DNA of 64,000 bases from Congregibacter litoralis KT71 (GTDB taxonomy: Bacteria; Pseudomonadota; Gammaproteobacteria; Pseudomonadales; Halieaceae). The notes beneath the pieces are model-generated. The model did no database searches and was not told the DNA's origin. It saw only the letters and a list, made by a program, of their open reading frames with translations. The translations under genes were made by a program, and so were the position numbers. This document shows, piece by piece, positions 9,154-18,064 of the stretch (position 1 is its first letter; each line of letters begins with the position of its first letter). The stretch covers positions 496,809 through 560,808 of the forward strand of contig NZ_CM002299.1 in NCBI RefSeq assembly GCF_000153125.2. The letters run 5' to 3'.

Positions 9154-9345
9154 GCGTGGTACCTCGGATTCGGGTTGTTGTTAAGGTAATTGTTGTTGAT
9201 ATTGTTAGAGTTTTTGGCGTTATCGGCGTTACTGACGCGATGGTGTTCAGGCCGCGGTCGATGCCTGAATTTTCGCGCGCGCAACTCGTAATCGCGAGCT
9301 ATACTTTTGCTTCTTTAGACCAACGATAACAGCTGGAGAATAGCT

Positions 9346-9762
9346 ATGGATATTATGGAATTGGGCGCGTCAATGCTGTCCGAGAAGTTAGGTATTGACC
9401 TGGATCCCAGTGCCGTGGGTTCGGCGCTCAGCGGTTTGCTGTCGAATGCGGAAGGGCAGATCGACTTTGCAGGCATTGCCAGCAAGATGGCAAGTAGCGG
9501 CGATCTCGGCGCGATCGTCGGCTCCTGGTTGGGTGATGGTGAAAATTCACCGATCTCGGCGGAGAGTCTCTCGTCGATTTTTGGCAGTGACAAGCTCGCG
9601 GAGTTTGCAGACAGGCTGGGCACCGACGCAGAGACGGCCACCAGCGGTTTGGCGGATGTATTACCCCAGATGATGGATAAGTCCAGCAGTGGCGGGAGCC
9701 TTCTCGATATGGCCGGCGGTGCCGGTGGACTCCTGGGCGCTGCTAAGTCCCTGTTTGGCTAA
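9346..9762 (+). CDS. DUF937/YidB-like small protein
   Basis: 138 residues, acidic and glycine/serine rich. The pattern of alternating helices and GLLSNAEGQIDFAGIASKM, GSWLGDGENSPISAESLSSIFGSDKLAEFADRLG and VLPQMMDKSSSGGSLLDMAGG matches YidB/DUF937 proteins, whose function is unknown. GGAG lies about nine bases before the ATG. The stop codon overlaps that of the convergent patatin gene by four bases. No signal peptide. Single-gene unit with about 190 bases upstream that must hold its promoter. Confidence 0.7.
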   Translation: MDIMELGASMLSEKLGIDLDPSAVGSALSGLLSNAEGQIDFAGIASKMASSGDLGAIVGSWLGDGENSPISAESLSSIFGSDKLAEFADRLGTDAETATSGLADVLPQMMDKSSSGGSLLDMAGGAGGLLGAAKSLFG

Positions 9763-10697
9763 ACCTGCGTTGACGGTTTAGGGATATTGAGGCCGCCTTG
9801 CGCGAGTTTGGGCGGCAGGAAATCAAGAGTGCTTCGGTAGCCCGCTTCAAACAGTTCCGCTTTGAGCTCCGGCCCCAAGGTAAACGCGACCGGCGAAACG
9901 TCGCCGGTCTCCACAACAATGGTCGACAGCCAGAACGCCTCGTTGATGTACTCGTGAGACAGGGTGGTCATAAAGGTGTGGATGAGCATCGCCAGGTAGT
10001 TACTGAGGGGAATGACAGGCTTGCGGTCTTTGAGGTTAAGGCCGCCGGAACCCCGGAGCTTAAAAACAACGACCGGTGTTCCCGCCCCGGACCAGTCTCT
10101 GCGCAGCGCCTCTTCGGCGAGAATACTCCCGTCTGCCATCACCTGCTCCCCCAGGGTTTTGAAGCTGAAGAGCAGTGGGACTGACATGGAGTAGCGCACG
10201 GCCTCGGAAATCCGCATCTCAGGGCTGAGGTCTCTGTTGAAGATCACGGCCTTGCCTGAACGCACGTCCGTAGCTACTACGCTGAGGTCCATAGCCAGGT
10301 CACAGAATCGTCGCCCCTGCATCTTTTCATCCATCCAGCGTTCGAAGCGATCTCCGCTGGAAAGACCGCCGGTTCTCAGGAGCGAAATGAAGTTTTGCCC
10401 CAAAAACTGGGAGAAGTCCGTGTCATCGGAAATCTGTCGGATGTCAGCGAGGTCATAACCACCGGCAAACAGGGCGGCGACGATGCTCCCGCCGGATACC
10501 CCGACCATCTGCCTGAAATCAATCTTCAGTTCTTCAAGAGCCGTCAGGATACCGATGTGCGCGGGCAAGCGAGCCCCGCCGCCGGCCAGCACGGGTACGA
10601 TGTGTGCGGTCGCGTTGCGGTCGGCGACGCGATCCTGAAGGTCCCGGATATCGCTGCCTTGCAATCCACTGCTTTGCTTGTCGATGGTATCTGCCAT
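9759..10697 (-). CDS. Patatin-like phospholipase
   Basis: About 312 residues from ATG 10697; a GTG at 10721 is the alternative. Patatin catalytic dyad is intact: glycine-rich oxyanion loop LAGGGARLPAHIG, nucleophile elbow GVSGG (Ser near residue 68) and the Asp in MADGSIL (near residue 189). These serine lipases cleave acyl chains from membrane lipids. The last third is less typical and contains a hydrophobic NYLAMLIHTFMTTLSH stretch. Convergent with the DUF937 gene and divergent from the ELM1-like gene at 10767, sharing a roughly 70-base promoter region. Confidence 0.85.
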   Translation of the reverse strand: MADTIDKQSSGLQGSDIRDLQDRVADRNATAHIVPVLAGGGARLPAHIGILTALEELKIDFRQMVGVSGGSIVAALFAGGYDLADIRQISDDTDFSQFLGQNFISLLRTGGLSSGDRFERWMDEKMQGRRFCDLAMDLSVVATDVRSGKAVIFNRDLSPEMRISEAVRYSMSVPLLFSFKTLGEQVMADGSILAEEALRRDWSGAGTPVVVFKLRGSGGLNLKDRKPVIPLSNYLAMLIHTFMTTLSHEYINEAFWLSTIVVETGDVSPVAFTLGPELKAELFEAGYRSTLDFLPPKLAQGGLNIPKPSTQV

Positions 10698-10766
10698 TGC
10701 CGATACACCTTGGCTTTGCACCGCATTACTATACTCTCAGTTCTTCATTGTTGAAGTGATCAGTAG

Positions 10767-11702
10767 GTGGATACGCGAGAGAGCGCACGAGAGAGCGCAC
10801 GAGAGAGTGCAGGCAGTCAGTCAGCCATTGGCATCGTGAGTGATGGCAAACCGGGGCATCTCAATCAGAGCCTCGGTCTGGCAGATGCCTTGCAGCGTCT
10901 CTGCCCCGGCCTGGCGGTGCAGGAAATTGCCGCCATGTCTCCGGGGCAGGCCGTTGCCGAGTTCATCGCGCCGGGAAAACCAGCGCAGGCCCTGGGATTG
11001 CTTATCGCCGCGGGACATGCAACGCATCTCAGCCTCCTGGCTTTACGCCGTGCCCACGCCTGCCCTGTCATCGTGCTGATGCGACCCAGTCTTCCCGGAG
11101 CCTTCTTTGATTTGCGCATAGAGCCCCGCCACGATGGCGGTGTGGAAACACCCCGCTGTTGGATCAGCGAAGGCCCCCTGAACCGCATGCAGCCGGCAAA
11201 CATTCGATCTGAAGAAGGGCTCATCCTTGTTGGCGGGCCCTCGCCGCATTTTCACTGGGATGACCGTACCATCGTGGATCAGGTGACGGCCCTGTGCGAT
11301 GGCCGCCGCTCCTGGCAGCTGAGCGGGTCTCGCCGCACACCGGAATCCCTGATGAACGCTCTCCGTGACCTGACGCGACCGGGACTGACCGTGCATGAGG
11401 CCAGTGCCCTTCCCCCCGGGTGGCTTGCCGAGAATCTTCCCCGGGCGGCAGAATGCTGGGTGAGCCCCGATAGTGCGTCCATGGTCTATGAGGCCCTCAC
11501 TGCCGGTTGCGCCGTGGGAGTTTTCAAGCTTTCTCCCTCGAAGAATAGTCGGGTGGTGAAGGCCATCGATGGCTTGCTCGCTCAGGAGAAACTCACGGCG
11601 TTTGAGGCATTTGCATCGGGCACCGTGCCGACGCCGCCGAACACCCCCTTTGCCGAAGCAGACCGCATGGCAAAGCGCATTCTTGACCGGGGCTGGCTAT
11701 GA
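10767..11702 (+). CDS. ELM1/DUF1022-family protein, glycosyltransferase-like
   Basis: 311 residues. Starts at GTG 10767; a GTG at 10837 would remove the repeat-encoded N-terminus but would cut into the family's conserved IVSDGKPGHLNQSLGLADAL motif, so 10767 is preferred. The family is known as mitochondrial fission ELM1-like or DUF1022 and has a GT-B-like layout: a second half with LVGGPSPHFHWDD, SGSRRTPESLM and the nucleotide-sugar-like VSPDSASMVYEALTAGCAVGVF. Role in bacteria unproven; envelope glycan synthesis is often inferred. Its stop overlaps the start of the polysaccharide deacetylase gene by four bases, supporting that. The first 15 residues contain a three-fold RESA repeat. Confidence 0.75.
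   Translation: MDTRESARESARESAGSQSAIGIVSDGKPGHLNQSLGLADALQRLCPGLAVQEIAAMSPGQAVAEFIAPGKPAQALGLLIAAGHATHLSLLALRRAHACPVIVLMRPSLPGAFFDLRIEPRHDGGVETPRCWISEGPLNRMQPANIRSEEGLILVGGPSPHFHWDDRTIVDQVTALCDGRRSWQLSGSRRTPESLMNALRDLTRPGLTVHEASALPPGWLAENLPRAAECWVSPDSASMVYEALTAGCAVGVFKLSPSKNSRVVKAIDGLLAQEKLTAFEAFASGTVPTPPNTPFAEADRMAKRILDRGWL
10776..10811 (+). repeat. Three tandem copies of a 12-bp repeat
   Basis: Unit cgagagagcgca occurs at 10776-10787 and 10788-10799, with a one-base variant (cgagagagtgca) at 10800-10811. It lies at the very start of the ELM1-like gene and, read from GTG 10767, encodes three RESA tetrapeptides. Because the unit is a multiple of three, copy-number change would lengthen the N-terminus without shifting frame. 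Confidence 0.9.
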
Positions 11703-12508
11703 CGGTGCTCATGGCCGTGCTCATTGTCCTGGCTCTGGTGTTCAGCCATCGCTACGCGTGGTGGCGCTCCAGCGTGGATTACCGGCGCCCCAGGATTCTC
11801 ATGTATCACATGGTGAGTGAGCCGCGTCCGGGCGCCAAATTCAACAAGCTCCGGGTGACACCGGCAAATTTTGAGAGGCAGCTGTGCTGGCTCAGGAAAG
11901 AGGGATGGCATTTTGCCTTCATGAGCGATTTACAGCCTCCCGCCAGCCTCCCCGCGAAGACCGTGATTCTTACCTTCGACGACGGTTACGAAGACAACCT
12001 GCTCAACGCGGCGCCGGTGCTCGAGCGTCATGACGCCCGGGCAACGCTCTATGTGGTGGAGGATCGTTTTGATCGCGACTGGTCCACGAGCAAAAAGGCC
12101 CACCACGACAGTGGTGAGCTGATGCGCGAGGCCAAGTTAAGCGATGAGCAGCTGGAGCAGATGATTGCCAGTGGTCGCTGGGAGCTGGGCGGGCATACCC
12201 GCACCCACGCCAACCTCTCGACCCTCGATGCGGACCAGCGGAAAACGGAAATTGGAGCTGCCCGGGAATCCCTGGCCCGGCGTTTTGCGGTGCCCGTGGA
12301 CAGCTTTGCCTATCCCTTCGGTATATACGGCGCTGAGGATGTGGCCGCGGCAAGGGCAGCAGGTTTCTCCACCGCGGTGACGACCGAGGAAGGGATTCCC
12401 GAGGATATCAGCGCCCAGGCCATGGAACTGCCGCGTATCAAGGTCAGCGGCAAGGACTCCATGCTGGCCTTTAAACTCCGTATGCGCACGGGGTTCCGCG
12501 GCCTCTAG
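11699..12508 (+). CDS. Polysaccharide deacetylase, NodB family, membrane-anchored
   Basis: 269 residues. An N-terminal membrane anchor (residues 3-16) precedes a NodB homology domain: ILMYHMVSE, then motif 1 LTFDDGYEDN (Asp94-Asp95), motif 2 GGHTRTH (metal histidines 166 and 170), SLARRFAVPVDSFAYPFG and a C-terminal TTEEGIPE. These metal-dependent enzymes remove N-acetyl groups from envelope or capsule sugars. The start overlaps the ELM1-like gene's stop, so the two are translationally coupled. Ends nine bases before the stop of the convergent DJ-1 gene. Substrate not predictable. Confidence 0.88.
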   Translation: MTVLMAVLIVLALVFSHRYAWWRSSVDYRRPRILMYHMVSEPRPGAKFNKLRVTPANFERQLCWLRKEGWHFAFMSDLQPPASLPAKTVILTFDDGYEDNLLNAAPVLERHDARATLYVVEDRFDRDWSTSKKAHHDSGELMREAKLSDEQLEQMIASGRWELGGHTRTHANLSTLDADQRKTEIGAARESLARRFAVPVDSFAYPFGIYGAEDVAAARAAGFSTAVTTEEGIPEDISAQAMELPRIKVSGKDSMLAFKLRMRTGFRGL

Positions 12509-12517
12509 GCATCGGGC

Positions 12518-13180
12518 CTAAATGATCCCCAGCTGTTTGGCCATGACGTTCAGCTCATTGGCAAAAGGGTCATGGTCTGCATCGCGGTGCCAGGTGTATT
12601 CCGTATAGCTGGCTGCGGTTTCTGCCGCCTCTTCACCGAAGAGCTTCTGAATAATTGCGAGGCTCATATCCATCCCCGCGGATACCCCCGATGAGGTAAA
12701 GAATTTGCCATCTTCCACCCATCGCGCGGCTTCTACCCAGTCCACCTTGTCTGACTGCATGCTGGCAATGGCAAACACCTGTTTGTTGGATGTTGCACGA
12801 TGGCCATCGAGGAGGCCCGCTTTTGCGAGGAGGGCAGAACCGGTACACACTGAGCTGACCCATTGGGCTCTTTCTGACTGGAGGCGAAGGAACTCCAACA
12901 TGGCGGGATTCTCCAGCTCCGTAAGCGTACCGCTCCCCCCGGGGATCAGGAGCACGTCAAAAGCGGGAGCATCCGCAAAGCTGTAGTCGGCAACCACCTT
13001 GGGGCCGACGGCGCCCTCGGAGCCGATGGCAGCCGCCACGGCGCCGGTATTTTCGGCGACGGTGTGTATGGTGATCAAGGAAGAACCCAGCACGGAAAAC
13101 AGCTCCAGGGGCCCGAAGTAATCCAGCATTTCAAAGCCGGGGTAGAGGACCGCACCCAGCTGCAGGGGTTTTGCATTCAT
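12518..13180 (-). CDS. DJ-1/PfpI-family protein
   Basis: 220 residues. DJ-1/PfpI fold with GAVLYPGFEMLDYFGPLELF at the N-terminus and the nucleophile elbow SSVCTGSALLAKAGLLDGH carrying Cys112; the TSNKQ segment after it is as in isonitrile-hydratase-like and ThiJ-like members. Function could be hydratase, glyoxalase or chaperone-like; sequence alone does not decide. The ATG overlaps the acyltransferase stop by four bases, making it the last gene of a three-gene minus operon (DUF1295, LpxL-like, DJ-1). Confidence 0.82.
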   Translation of the reverse strand: MNAKPLQLGAVLYPGFEMLDYFGPLELFSVLGSSLITIHTVAENTGAVAAAIGSEGAVGPKVVADYSFADAPAFDVLLIPGGSGTLTELENPAMLEFLRLQSERAQWVSSVCTGSALLAKAGLLDGHRATSNKQVFAIASMQSDKVDWVEAARWVEDGKFFTSSGVSAGMDMSLAIIQKLFGEEAAETAASYTEYTWHRDADHDPFANELNVMAKQLGII

Positions 13181-14097
13181 GGAGATAGCTCCTTGTTCTG
13201 GGCGTCGGGTTCAGCGGCGACCGGCGTCAGTGCCTGTTTGTCGATAAAAGACGCCGGCGGTGTCTTCTTCCAGCGTCTGTTGGTCCAGAGATAGGTCTCC
13301 GGTTGTTCTGCAATCGCTGCCTCGGCGGCAAGAACATATCGCTCCAGTATCACTTCGGGGTTCGCGTCATGGGGTGGCGCGCTGATCTCCTGAAACTCCA
13401 CTTCATAACGTCCCTTCGCAACGCAGCGGCACTTGGCAAACATGACGGGGATATTCAGGGTTTGCGCCAACTTGTCAGCGCCACGGTAAAAACTGGCAGG
13501 ACGATTCAGAAAGCTGCGCCAGTATCCTGATGCCCTGGGTCCCGCCTGGTCGGCAAGCATAACGATGAGGCGTTTGCGTTTGCGGCCCCGGATCACTTCG
13601 CGACCCACGCGATCAATCGCCATGGGGTTTGCACCAAAACGGGAACGCGCATCGAGCATGAACTGATCCCAAAAAAGGCTGTGGAGCGGCTTGTAGACGG
13701 GATCGACGGAGGTGTTCATCTGGTCCATGGCAGCGTGGAGCATCCACTCCCAGTTGCCCTGGTGGATGAGCAGCACCATGGCCTGTTTTTCAAAGTTCTC
13801 CGTAGCCTCGGCGAGAAGTTCCAGATTCGTAAAGTGGAAGCGCTCGGACATGGCTTCCTGGGCCATGCGCGATGAGAGCAGTATCTCCACAAAGAGGTGA
13901 CACAGATGCCGGTAGGATTTCCGGGCGATGGTCTTTCGCTCCTCATTGCTTTTGTCGGGAAAGGCCCAGCGGAGATTGTCGTCCACGGTGCTCCGCCGGT
14001 AGCGAATCACATGGTAGAGCATCACATACAGCAGGCCCGCCAGTGCGTAGGCCACGGGCAAGGGAACAGACGCCAGTACCTTCAGGAACCCCTTCAT
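13177..14097 (-). CDS. LpxL/HtrB-type lipid A acyltransferase
   Basis: 306 residues. N-terminal membrane segment (about 12-31), then the LPLAT signature LLIHQGNWEW (His112 and Glu117 of the HX4E motif), typical GRKRKRLIVMLADQAGP and RGADKLAQTLNIPVMFAKC blocks. Members acylate the distal glucosamine of lipid A at the inner-membrane face. It could instead modify an ornithine lipid or another aminoacyl lipid, as more remote members do. Seven bases separate it from the upstream DUF1295 gene and it overlaps the DJ-1 gene by four bases. Confidence 0.85.
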   Translation of the reverse strand: MKGFLKVLASVPLPVAYALAGLLYVMLYHVIRYRRSTVDDNLRWAFPDKSNEERKTIARKSYRHLCHLFVEILLSSRMAQEAMSERFHFTNLELLAEATENFEKQAMVLLIHQGNWEWMLHAAMDQMNTSVDPVYKPLHSLFWDQFMLDARSRFGANPMAIDRVGREVIRGRKRKRLIVMLADQAGPRASGYWRSFLNRPASFYRGADKLAQTLNIPVMFAKCRCVAKGRYEVEFQEISAPPHDANPEVILERYVLAAEAAIAEQPETYLWTNRRWKKTPPASFIDKQALTPVAAEPDAQNKELSP

Positions 14098-14103
14098 GGC
14101 GAA

Positions 14104-14994
14104 CTAGGCAGATGCCTTAGGTGGCTTCGGAAACAGGGGTGGCGTCGCTTTCCTGTAGGCCTGATAGGCCTCCTCATGGCCCCACTTCTTGAGGGCGTGA
14201 GCGTCCAGCATGGGGATGCCGCTGACTCTCGTAAGCAGCAGATAAACAAACACGGGGGATATGAGCGTTGCGTACTGCCAGCCCTGCAGGGCGGGCGCCG
14301 CAATAATCGCAATACCGCACCACAGTAAAATCTCACCAAAGTAGTTGGGGTGTCGCGACCAGGCCCAGAGTCCGTGCTGAATAAACCGCTCACTGTTTGC
14401 CGGGTCGCGCCGAAAATCGCGTTTCTGCTTGTCAGCAACCACCTCGATAGCGAAACCCGCAAGCCACAATCCCAGCCCTATAACCCCCGGGGCGCCGAGT
14501 TCGGGCGTGCTGCCGGAGGTCATGGCGGCGAGGGCTGCGGCCGCGGTCATCAGCACCCATAAGCCCTGGAGCGTCCAGGTCATCATAAAGCGGAAGAAGA
14601 ACGGTTTGATTCTGTCAAAACGCCGGTCCGAGCCGGCGTCACGTATCCGCAGGAACAAAAAACTGCCAAGGCGCAGGGCCCAGATTGCCACGAGGGCCGC
14701 CAGGAGCAGGGATCGTGGGTCGTTATTGACGGTGACGGCACAGGCGACGACCGTGACATAGGTTACGGATCCCGTGAAGTCGTAGTAGCGTTCGGACTGG
14801 CTGAGATACGCGGGGATGAAGACCAGCCACTGGATCACAAAGGCCAGGGCCGCGATCAGTGCAAAAACCGGAAACCCGTGGAGTGCCTGCCCCTGGTAGC
14901 TACCGGCAAGGGCCATGCCGGCGGCAATAGCGACAGCGATGGCAATACCGATGAGAGATTTGCTGGCCGGTGGCCCCGGAACAGTCTCATTCAT
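14104..14994 (-). CDS. DUF1295 / steroid 5-alpha-reductase-like membrane protein
   Basis: 296 residues with about seven hydrophobic helices. The C-terminal half has the DUF1295 signature WAWSRHPNYFGEILLWCGIAI, the NADPH-binding-type motif shared with steroid 5-alpha-reductase C-terminal and isoprenylcysteine methyltransferase-like proteins. The middle has LRLGSFLFLRIRDAGSDRRFD. Likely an integral membrane reductase acting on a lipid or isoprenoid; the true substrate in bacteria is unknown. First gene of the operon with the LpxL-like and DJ-1 genes. Confidence 0.82.
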   Translation of the reverse strand: MNETVPGPPASKSLIGIAIAVAIAAGMALAGSYQGQALHGFPVFALIAALAFVIQWLVFIPAYLSQSERYYDFTGSVTYVTVVACAVTVNNDPRSLLLAALVAIWALRLGSFLFLRIRDAGSDRRFDRIKPFFFRFMMTWTLQGLWVLMTAAAALAAMTSGSTPELGAPGVIGLGLWLAGFAIEVVADKQKRDFRRDPANSERFIQHGLWAWSRHPNYFGEILLWCGIAIIAAPALQGWQYATLISPVFVYLLLTRVSGIPMLDAHALKKWGHEEAYQAYRKATPPLFPKPPKASA

Positions 14995-15016
14995 GACAGT
15001 GTCTCCCCCTAAAGGG

Positions 15017-15031
15017 GCGTTAGTCTAACGC
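15017..15031. other. Short inverted repeat between divergent genes
   Basis: In the 208-base region between the DUF1295 and HD genes, gcgtta-gtc-taacgc forms a six-base perfect inverted repeat; a small cccc-taaa-gggg hairpin precedes it at about 15006-15017. Either could be an operator or a 5'-UTR hairpin for the minus-strand operon. No binding protein can be named. Confidence 0.4.
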
Positions 15032-15066
15032 AAGCGCAGGGCTCAGGCCTTTTTCCTTGCTTGCAC

Positions 15067-15072
15067 TATAAT
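15067..15072 (+). promoter_or_regulatory. Candidate -10 box upstream of the HD gene
   Basis: A consensus TATAAT lies here, 130 bases before the start of the HD-domain gene. No good -35 hexamer sits 16-18 bases upstream, so the call rests on the -10 alone. If used, the transcript would have a leader of roughly 120 bases; no riboswitch or leader peptide is recognised in it. Confidence 0.35.
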
Positions 15073-15202
15073 GGAGTGGTCGATTGACGCGCTCGACAGA
15101 GGTCTCGACGGTTTGTCGCGGACCTTCGTTACTTTTCAGTGTGGCGATCAGTGTGTGCATCTACGCTCCCTGATACAGGGCGGTTTCTAATAAGGAGATT
15201 CT

Positions 15203-15790
15203 ATGAATACGGCATTACCCGAACGCGCCACGTTTCATCATATGAAAGATGGCACTGCAGAAGACTGGCAGGCAATCATGAAGGAGTTCAAGGTGGCCGC
15301 GGCACAGTTGCCCGATCGCATGCTGGAGCACCTTCGCGTTCTGGACGGCGACTGCGGTGGGTTCCCGGTAGATCGCCTGACGCACTGCCTCCAGACGGCA
15401 ACCCTGGCGCACAAGGATGGTAAGGACGAAGAGTACGTGGTCTGCGCGCTGCTCCACGACATCGGCGACACTCTGGGTCCCTACAATCACGCCGACATCG
15501 CGGCGACTTATCTGGAGCCTTTCGTAAGCGAGAAAAACTACTGGATGGTCAAGCATCACGCGATTTTCCAGGGCTACTACTTTTTCCACCATATCGGTCT
15601 GGACCGGGATCAGCACAAGCAGTTCGAGTCCCACCCCTATTACGATTACACCAAGGAGTTTATCGAGAAGTACGACGCTCCGGCCTTTGATCCGAAGGCT
15701 GAGACTTACTCCCTGGAGTTTTTCGAGCCTATGGTTCGTCGCGTATTTGCGGCGCCCAAAGCCTCTCTGTACAAGGCGGCGATGGAGTGA
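15203..15790 (+). CDS. HD-domain phosphohydrolase/oxygenase-like protein
   Basis: 195 residues; AAGGAG eight bases before the ATG fixes the start. HD-superfamily metal ligands are visible: His61, the HD pair His85-Asp86 in ALLHDIGDTLGPYNHADIA, and His118/119 in VKHHAIFQGYYFFHH. The layout resembles the COG4341 group of small HD proteins, related to PhnZ, a mixed-valent diiron oxygenase of phosphonate breakdown. It could therefore be an oxygenase rather than a hydrolase. No phosphonate genes adjoin it. Monocistronic, facing the SDR gene. Confidence 0.72.
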   Translation: MNTALPERATFHHMKDGTAEDWQAIMKEFKVAAAQLPDRMLEHLRVLDGDCGGFPVDRLTHCLQTATLAHKDGKDEEYVVCALLHDIGDTLGPYNHADIAATYLEPFVSEKNYWMVKHHAIFQGYYFFHHIGLDRDQHKQFESHPYYDYTKEFIEKYDAPAFDPKAETYSLEFFEPMVRRVFAAPKASLYKAAME

Positions 15791-15850
15791 GCCTGATCGA
15801 AGTGATCAAAGGGATCGATGCCACGACGGGGGAGCAGTGCTCCCCCCGTT

Positions 15851-16705
15851 TCAGGCCGGTTTTCTGAGTCCCAGCATCTTGGCGATGGCCTTATCGAGGG
15901 TTCTCGCCGAGGCTACCCGCATCAGTAGTTTCTCCATCAGTGTTCCCTTCACCGCTGCATAGCGAACCTTGGGCTTTGCGATGGTGAGTGCCGTGCAGAT
16001 CATCTCCCCCAGTAGTTCCGCCGGATAACCGTCGCGGCCCTGGCTGATAAACACCTTTTGGAAGCGCTGAAGCATGGGCAGGTAGGGAGAGGCGCCGTAT
16101 TGCTCCATATCCACCTCCTCGGCTTTATCCCAGATCGCGGTTTTCACGGGCCCCGGTCCGATAACAATGACATCGATACCAAAGAGCATAAGCTCCCTGC
16201 GCAGAGACTCGGAGTATCCCTCCAGACCGAATTTGGAAGCCGAGTAGGGTCCCAGAAACGGCATGCCGCGGATCCCGGATACGGAGCTGATATTCACGAT
16301 GCGTCCGGGTTCGCCCCGGAGTTCAGCATCGACGCCCAAAAGGGGCGCAAAGGCCTGAGTGACCAGGAACGGCCCCACAAGATTGACCTCCAGCTGCTTG
16401 CGATAATCTTCTTCTCGGACTTCCAGAAGCGGTCCCGACACGGCGATACCGGCGTTGTTCACCAGCCCCGCAAGGGTCTCGCCTTTCAGGGCTTCGCGAA
16501 CGCAGTCGGCGGCCTCGGCGATTTTCTGGGCATCGTCCACATCGAAGATCAGCGGTGAAAAATGCTCTCCCAGCTCGCTCTGCACCCGCTGGGCATCCGC
16601 CTCGTTGCGCAGGGATCCAAAGACCCGGAAGCCCCGGGCGATCATGATCTTTGCGGCCGCGTAGCCGATGCCTGTGGATACGCCGGTGATGACAACAGTT
16701 TTCAT
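15851..16705 (-). CDS. Short-chain dehydrogenase/reductase
   Basis: 284 residues, classical SDR. NAD(P)-binding TGVSTGIG at residues 7-14, NNAG at 83-86, catalytic Ser near 140 (IVNISSVSG) and Tyr154-x3-Lys158 in GPYSASKFG. After the core there is a basic C-terminal extension typical of SDRs acting on lipids or retinoid-like substrates. The start is directly conserved. Substrate unknown. Divergent from the MFS gene at 16833. Confidence 0.85.
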   Translation of the reverse strand: MKTVVITGVSTGIGYAAAKIMIARGFRVFGSLRNEADAQRVQSELGEHFSPLIFDVDDAQKIAEAADCVREALKGETLAGLVNNAGIAVSGPLLEVREEDYRKQLEVNLVGPFLVTQAFAPLLGVDAELRGEPGRIVNISSVSGIRGMPFLGPYSASKFGLEGYSESLRRELMLFGIDVIVIGPGPVKTAIWDKAEEVDMEQYGASPYLPMLQRFQKVFISQGRDGYPAELLGEMICTALTIAKPKVRYAAVKGTLMEKLLMRVASARTLDKAIAKMLGLRKPA

Positions 16706-16832
16706 CGTGTTAGGTCCTTTGGAATTGTTACGAAAGGAGTCGCCGGCGGTCGTGGGGATTCACTGGCCCGGGACAAGCTTGCACTGCTAAGCTCCCCAGC
16801 TTCTTCTTTGTACCGCACAGGCGTCAAGCTTC

Positions 16833-18017
16833 TTGGATAACTCAAGTAATACGGTCCGCGTGACCTTGGCCTGTTTCTTAGCCTATTTTGTGATGTCCGG
16901 GATGCTGGCGCCCATTGGCATTGTGCTGCCACCCCTGGCCGACTATCTCGGCGAGCCCGTGGCGGCGGTGGCACCGATCTTCAGTTGGCTCACCCTGGGC
17001 ATACTCCTCGGGTCTGCCCTGGCGCTGCTGGTGTTTGATGTGCTGACCCTGCGCATCTGGATCCTGTTGGTATATCTCGCGGTCGTGATAGCGCTCCTCA
17101 CCCTGCGTTTGAATGACTCTCTCCTTGCCCTCCGTCTTTCCCTGGGCGTGGTGGGGACCGCCTGTGGTATTGGCCTTGCCGCGGCAGCGAGCACCATTAC
17201 CCAGCTCTATGCCGAGGATCATCGCGCATCGATGTTGGTGATTACCGATGGTTCTTTCAGCGTGGCGGGTATCGTTGTTTCAACGCTGGCTGTGTCTCTC
17301 GTAGCAGCGGACTTTCACTGGTCAGCTCCCTATCTGGCCGTCGCCGCGGTGGCGGCTGCTGTGGTGCTATTGGTGGCCACGGCGCGGTTTCCCGCTACCG
17401 GTGACCCGCAGCTGCAGCGAAGCGAGAAAGGCGCGTGGCCACTGCCCGTCTGGCTCTGCGTGTGCGCCCTGTTTCTTTACACTCTGGGGCAATACTCTCT
17501 TTTATGGTGGCTGCCCACCTATCTTGAGGCGTCATTAAATGCCCCGCGGGACGAGGCGGGCGCGGTGGTGGCGCGGTTCTGGACGGGGATGCTCATCGCG
17601 CAGCTGTTCGTGGCCTGGTGGGTGCTGCGCATCGGAGCCCGCCGCCTGGTATTGCTCTGCGTGAGCGGCGCTTTTTTGGGATCCCTGCCCCTGTGGCTAA
17701 GTGAATCCCTGAGTCTGCTGCCGTGGCTGTCCCTGCTCTGGGGTATTGCCAACCTGGGGCTCCTGAAGATTGTGATTTCCTTTGCGACCCTGGCGGTTCC
17801 CAACCCCAGCCCACGCCTGGTGGCTACCCTGCTCTTCGGTGCCACATCGGGTACGGCCATAAGTCCCACAGTCACCAGCCTCATTGCGACCGCGGCCGAT
17901 GCCCGGGTAGTTCTTCAGTTTGGTTCCCTTTGCTATCTTGTGCTGGCAGCGCTGGTGTTTGGCGCCTGGTGGATCATGCAGCGCGGTGCAGAAAGAGCTC
18001 CTGCAACCGTGGCTTGA
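16833..18017 (+). CDS. MFS transporter, TsgA-like
   Basis: 394 residues from TTG 16833; GTG 16860 is an alternative but would drop the SNTVR segment that resembles the N-terminus of TsgA-like transporters (SNTVRVTLACFLAYFVMSGML). Twelve hydrophobic helices are evident. The central loop (RFPATGDPQLQRSEKG) separates the two bundles. TsgA-like MFS proteins have no settled substrate. Its stop is 47 bases before the 2OG oxygenase gene on the same strand, so the pair may be co-transcribed. No obvious ribosome-binding site at either candidate start. Confidence 0.72.
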   Translation: MDNSSNTVRVTLACFLAYFVMSGMLAPIGIVLPPLADYLGEPVAAVAPIFSWLTLGILLGSALALLVFDVLTLRIWILLVYLAVVIALLTLRLNDSLLALRLSLGVVGTACGIGLAAAASTITQLYAEDHRASMLVITDGSFSVAGIVVSTLAVSLVAADFHWSAPYLAVAAVAAAVVLLVATARFPATGDPQLQRSEKGAWPLPVWLCVCALFLYTLGQYSLLWWLPTYLEASLNAPRDEAGAVVARFWTGMLIAQLFVAWWVLRIGARRLVLLCVSGAFLGSLPLWLSESLSLLPWLSLLWGIANLGLLKIVISFATLAVPNPSPRLVATLLFGATSGTAISPTVTSLIATAADARVVLQFGSLCYLVLAALVFGAWWIMQRGAERAPATVA

Positions 18018-18064
18018 TTAAACGATTTAGGGTGGAGGAGTTTTAGCTTGAGGAACTTTGGGTC

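Noticed and set aside
8182..9189. 335-residue plus-strand open frame
   Set aside because: Antisense to the alkylsulfatase with clear THHHADH motif and lipobox.
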